NCBI GenBank assembly: GCA_028290765.1
Contig: JAQGJF010000667.1
Location: 1-7,711, forward strand
DNA from: Tardiphaga sp.
Lineage (GTDB): Bacteria; Pseudomonadota; Alphaproteobacteria; Rhizobiales; Xanthobacteraceae
DNA length: 7,711 nt
Direction: 5' to 3'
This document shows, piece after piece, positions 6,546-7,711 of the stretch. The notes under the pieces are model-generated. The model saw only the letters and a list, made by a program, of their open reading frames with translations, did not search any database and was not told the origin of the DNA. The translations under genes were made by a program, and so were the position numbers. The stretch's first letter is position 1; each line of letters opens with the position of its first letter.

Positions 6546-6839
6546 ATGAAGATTACGGGTGCCGTTTTGTTCGCTGCTGCGCTGATGCTGTCGTCGGCTC
6601 CGGCCCATGCCGTCGTGCTCGATCTGTCGACCATGACCTGCAAGCAGTTCATCGAGGGCGGCCCGGACGAAATCAAGATGGTGCTGACCTGGATGGACGG
6701 CTGGTACAAGGGCGATTCCGACGAGGCGATCATCGACACCGATGTGTTCGTCGAGAACGCCAAGAAATTCGGCACCTTCTGCGCCGCCAATCCGACCATC
6801 AGCATCGTCAACGCCGCCGAAAAAATCCTCGGCAACTGA
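6546..6839 (+). CDS. HdeA/HdeB-family periplasmic protein
   Basis: The 97-residue precursor has a signal peptide (1-22, ending AHA) and a mature domain of about 75 residues beginning VVLDLSTMTCKQF. Cys32 and Cys79 (GTFCAANP) match the single disulfide of the HdeA fold, and the MVLTWMDGWYKG segment (45-56) matches the family's central helix. Known HdeA and HdeB are periplasmic chaperones that hold proteins during acid stress; many alphaproteobacterial relatives share the fold without proof of acid function. The ATG at 6546 is preferred over that at 6540 because GGGGA sits about 6 bases upstream of it. The gene stands alone: PilZ diverges upstream and the thioesterase converges 25 bases downstream. 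In the 285 bases upstream I see no convincing promoter or RNA structure. Confidence 0.85.
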   Translation: MKITGAVLFAAALMLSSAPAHAVVLDLSTMTCKQFIEGGPDEIKMVLTWMDGWYKGDSDEAIIDTDVFVENAKKFGTFCAANPTISIVNAAEKILGN

Positions 6840-6864
6840 TCCGAAATCGCGAGATCCGCGCGCC

Positions 6865-7329
6865 TCACAGCATAGCGAAGGCGCTTGACACCATCGCCAC
6901 CGGTCTATTGTCGGTGGCGCTGGACAGGGTGACCCGGCCGAAACTCATGGTGCGGCCGAGCCGGACCACGCGCGCGTCCGCCAGCACGTCGGACGAGGTG
7001 ACGGCTTTGAGGAAATGCGTGGTCTGATCGACCGTCGTCATCGGACGGAAGCCGCGGTTCGCCGCGAGGATCGCGATCACCATCGCGGTATCGGCCAGCG
7101 CCATCAGCGCCTGCCCGCAGACGATGCCGCCGTGGCGGCACAGCCGATCCGAAAACCCCATCCGCAGCACCGCACCCGGCTGCCAGTCGGCGGGCGCGCC
7201 GGGGGGCGGGGAGATCGCCACGCTTTCGATCGACAGCCCGAGATCCTGGACCCACGGCGCGAACACATCGACCAGAACGCGTCTGGCTTCATCGAGATCG
7301 AATTCCGCCGCCGGCTGTCCGGATTCCAT
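6865..7329 (-). CDS. PaaI-type hotdog-fold thioesterase
   Basis: The 154-residue protein is the usual length for a PaaI-family acyl-CoA thioesterase. CRHGGIVCGQALMALAD (64-80) is the hotdog helix with the HGG motif, and Asp80 is in the place of the catalytic acid. TTVDQTTHFLKAV (98-110) and GRTMSFGRVTLSS (125-137) are the substrate-side strands. The C-terminus VAMVSSAFAML is typical of the last strand. The enzyme would hydrolyse an aromatic or medium acyl-CoA in the cytoplasm; no neighbouring catabolic gene points to the substrate. The start at 7329 has a GGGGGA stretch about 10 bases upstream, rather far. A divergent repeat and then the lipoprotein gene follow on its upstream side. Confidence 0.85.
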   Translation of the reverse strand: MESGQPAAEFDLDEARRVLVDVFAPWVQDLGLSIESVAISPPPGAPADWQPGAVLRMGFSDRLCRHGGIVCGQALMALADTAMVIAILAANRGFRPMTTVDQTTHFLKAVTSSDVLADARVVRLGRTMSFGRVTLSSATDNRPVAMVSSAFAML

Positions 7330-7393
7330 GATCGCCGATTCCCCCGCCCGAGATTTGAAACGACGATCCTGCCAGGGCCATATCCCGCCACCT

Positions 7394-7462
7394 TAGAGCG
7401 TTTTCGAGCGAAGTGGATACCGGTTCGCGTGAAGAAAACGCGTCAAAACAAGAATCCAGAGC
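7394..7462. repeat. Dispersed palindromic repeat, copy 2
   Basis: It shares the TAGAGCGTTTTC start, the ACCGGTTCGCG centre and the GAAGAAAACGCGTCAAAACA end of the copy at 3721-3819. The stem pair GCGTTTTC (7398-7405) and GAAAACGC (7434-7441) is perfect. It lacks the roughly 25-base inner hairpin of copy 1, and its outer ends are not perfectly complementary (TAGAGC against CCAGAGC). It lies 64 bases upstream of the thioesterase start codon. Confidence 0.85.
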
Positions 7463-7492
7463 ATGATCCCGAAAAGGGGACACCGGTTTCCC
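7458..7492. repeat. Fragment of a second dispersed repeat family fused to copy 2
   Basis: The AGAGCATGATCCCGAAAAGG stretch followed by GGACACCGGTTTCC resembles the left half of another common rhizobial repeat (GAGCATGATC...GATCATGCTC), recalled from experience rather than searched. The right half, which should end in a complement of GAGCATGATC, is not present, so this looks truncated. It shares the AGAGC junction with the end of copy 2. Confidence 0.5.
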
Positions 7493-7539
7493 ACCCGATC
7501 AAATCCGGATTGTCGCGGCATCGGCCGCGACCCGCCGGC

Positions 7540-7569
7540 TTGAAAACGCCCTGATTGACCGCGTAGGAT
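7540..7569 (+). promoter_or_regulatory. Possible sigma-70-type promoter for the lipoprotein gene
   Basis: TTGAAA (7540-7545) and TAGGAT (7564-7569) are separated by 18 bases and would start transcription about 20 bases before the ATG at 7595. They match the consensus at 5 of 6 and 4 of 6 positions. A pair this good can occur by chance. Confidence 0.35.
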
Positions 7570-7594
7570 AGCCTGTGTGGTGTGGGGTCGTGTC

Positions 7595-7711
7595 ATGTTC
7601 AGGCGATTGACGATTATCATGGGTGTTATCGCCATGGGTCTCGTCCTGAACGGCTGCACCAAATGCGGCCCGATCTGGGACGACTGGATGCAGTCGCCGA
7701 AATCCTGCAAA
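7595..7711 (+). CDS. Small lipoprotein, N-terminal 39 residues (cut by window edge)
   Basis: The frame is open from the ATG at 7595 to the right edge with no stop. The product starts with a short basic region (MFRRLT), a hydrophobic core (IIMGVIAMGLVL) and a lipobox LNGC, so Cys21 should be lipidated after signal peptidase II cleavage. The mature part begins CTKCGPIWDDWMQSPKSCK, with further cysteines at 24 and 38. I recall similar very small lipoproteins with a CGPIWDDW motif in Bradyrhizobium, so the gene may end only a few codons past the window. Its function is unknown. Residue 22 is Thr, so there is no Asp+2 inner-membrane retention signal by the E. coli rule. The ribosome site is weak. 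Confidence 0.75.
   Translation, partial: MFRRLTIIMGVIAMGLVLNGCTKCGPIWDDWMQSPKSCK

Noticed and set aside
7393..7710. Minus-strand frame ending in a LTRFLHANRYPLRSKTL-like peptide
   Set aside because: This peptide is simply the translation of the dispersed repeat; the same kind of peptide appears opposite copy 1 at 3721-3819. Such frames are commonly mis-annotated as genes.

Overview
The window is a chromosomal stretch with high GC content and strongly biased codon use. It most likely comes from a Bradyrhizobium-type alphaproteobacterium (Bradyrhizobium, Rhodopseudomonas or a near relative). The assignment rests on the gene content: an HdeA-like protein, a small secreted protein with a YDPWG motif, a stand-alone PilZ protein and an exported caspase-like protein. 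It also rests on two copies of a short dispersed repeat (core GCGTTTTC...GAAAACGC) that I recall from these genomes. No database search was possible, so the genus is an inference.

Layout. Positions 1-1601 hold a two-gene unit on the minus strand: a BioF2-like GNAT acetyltransferase followed, with a 4-base ATGA overlap, by the first 115 codons of a probable cupin/JmjC-like protein that runs off the left edge. A 24-bp tandem repeat lies in the 5' end of the acetyltransferase gene. A 281-bp divergent intergenic region separates it from a plus-strand run: a small secreted protein (1883-2131), a secreted caspase-family protease-like protein (2306-3724) and a PQQ-dependent dehydrogenase (3935-5962). 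A PilZ protein (minus, 6021-6260) converges on the dehydrogenase, and a long heptamer-based inverted repeat lies between them. Then come an HdeA-family periplasmic protein (plus, 6546-6839), a convergent PaaI-type hotdog thioesterase (minus, 6865-7329), a composite repeat, and the start of a small lipoprotein (plus, from 7595) cut by the right edge.

How the genes relate. Five of the nine proteins carry export signals: the small secreted protein, the caspase-like protein, the dehydrogenase, HdeA and the lipoprotein. The stretch is therefore rich in envelope and periplasm functions, but gene orientation does not show one shared pathway. Only the acetyltransferase and cupin-like genes look translationally coupled. 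I found no phage, transposase, CRISPR or RNA gene.

Nothing here is a clear undescribed system. The parts most worth a second look are the repeats: two repeat elements supply the stop codons of the genes they abut, one forms a 22-bp near-perfect hairpin between convergent genes, and a tandem repeat multiplies in-frame start codons in the acetyltransferase gene. The exported caspase-like protein with its low-complexity tail and the dehydrogenase with a C-terminal membrane anchor come next.
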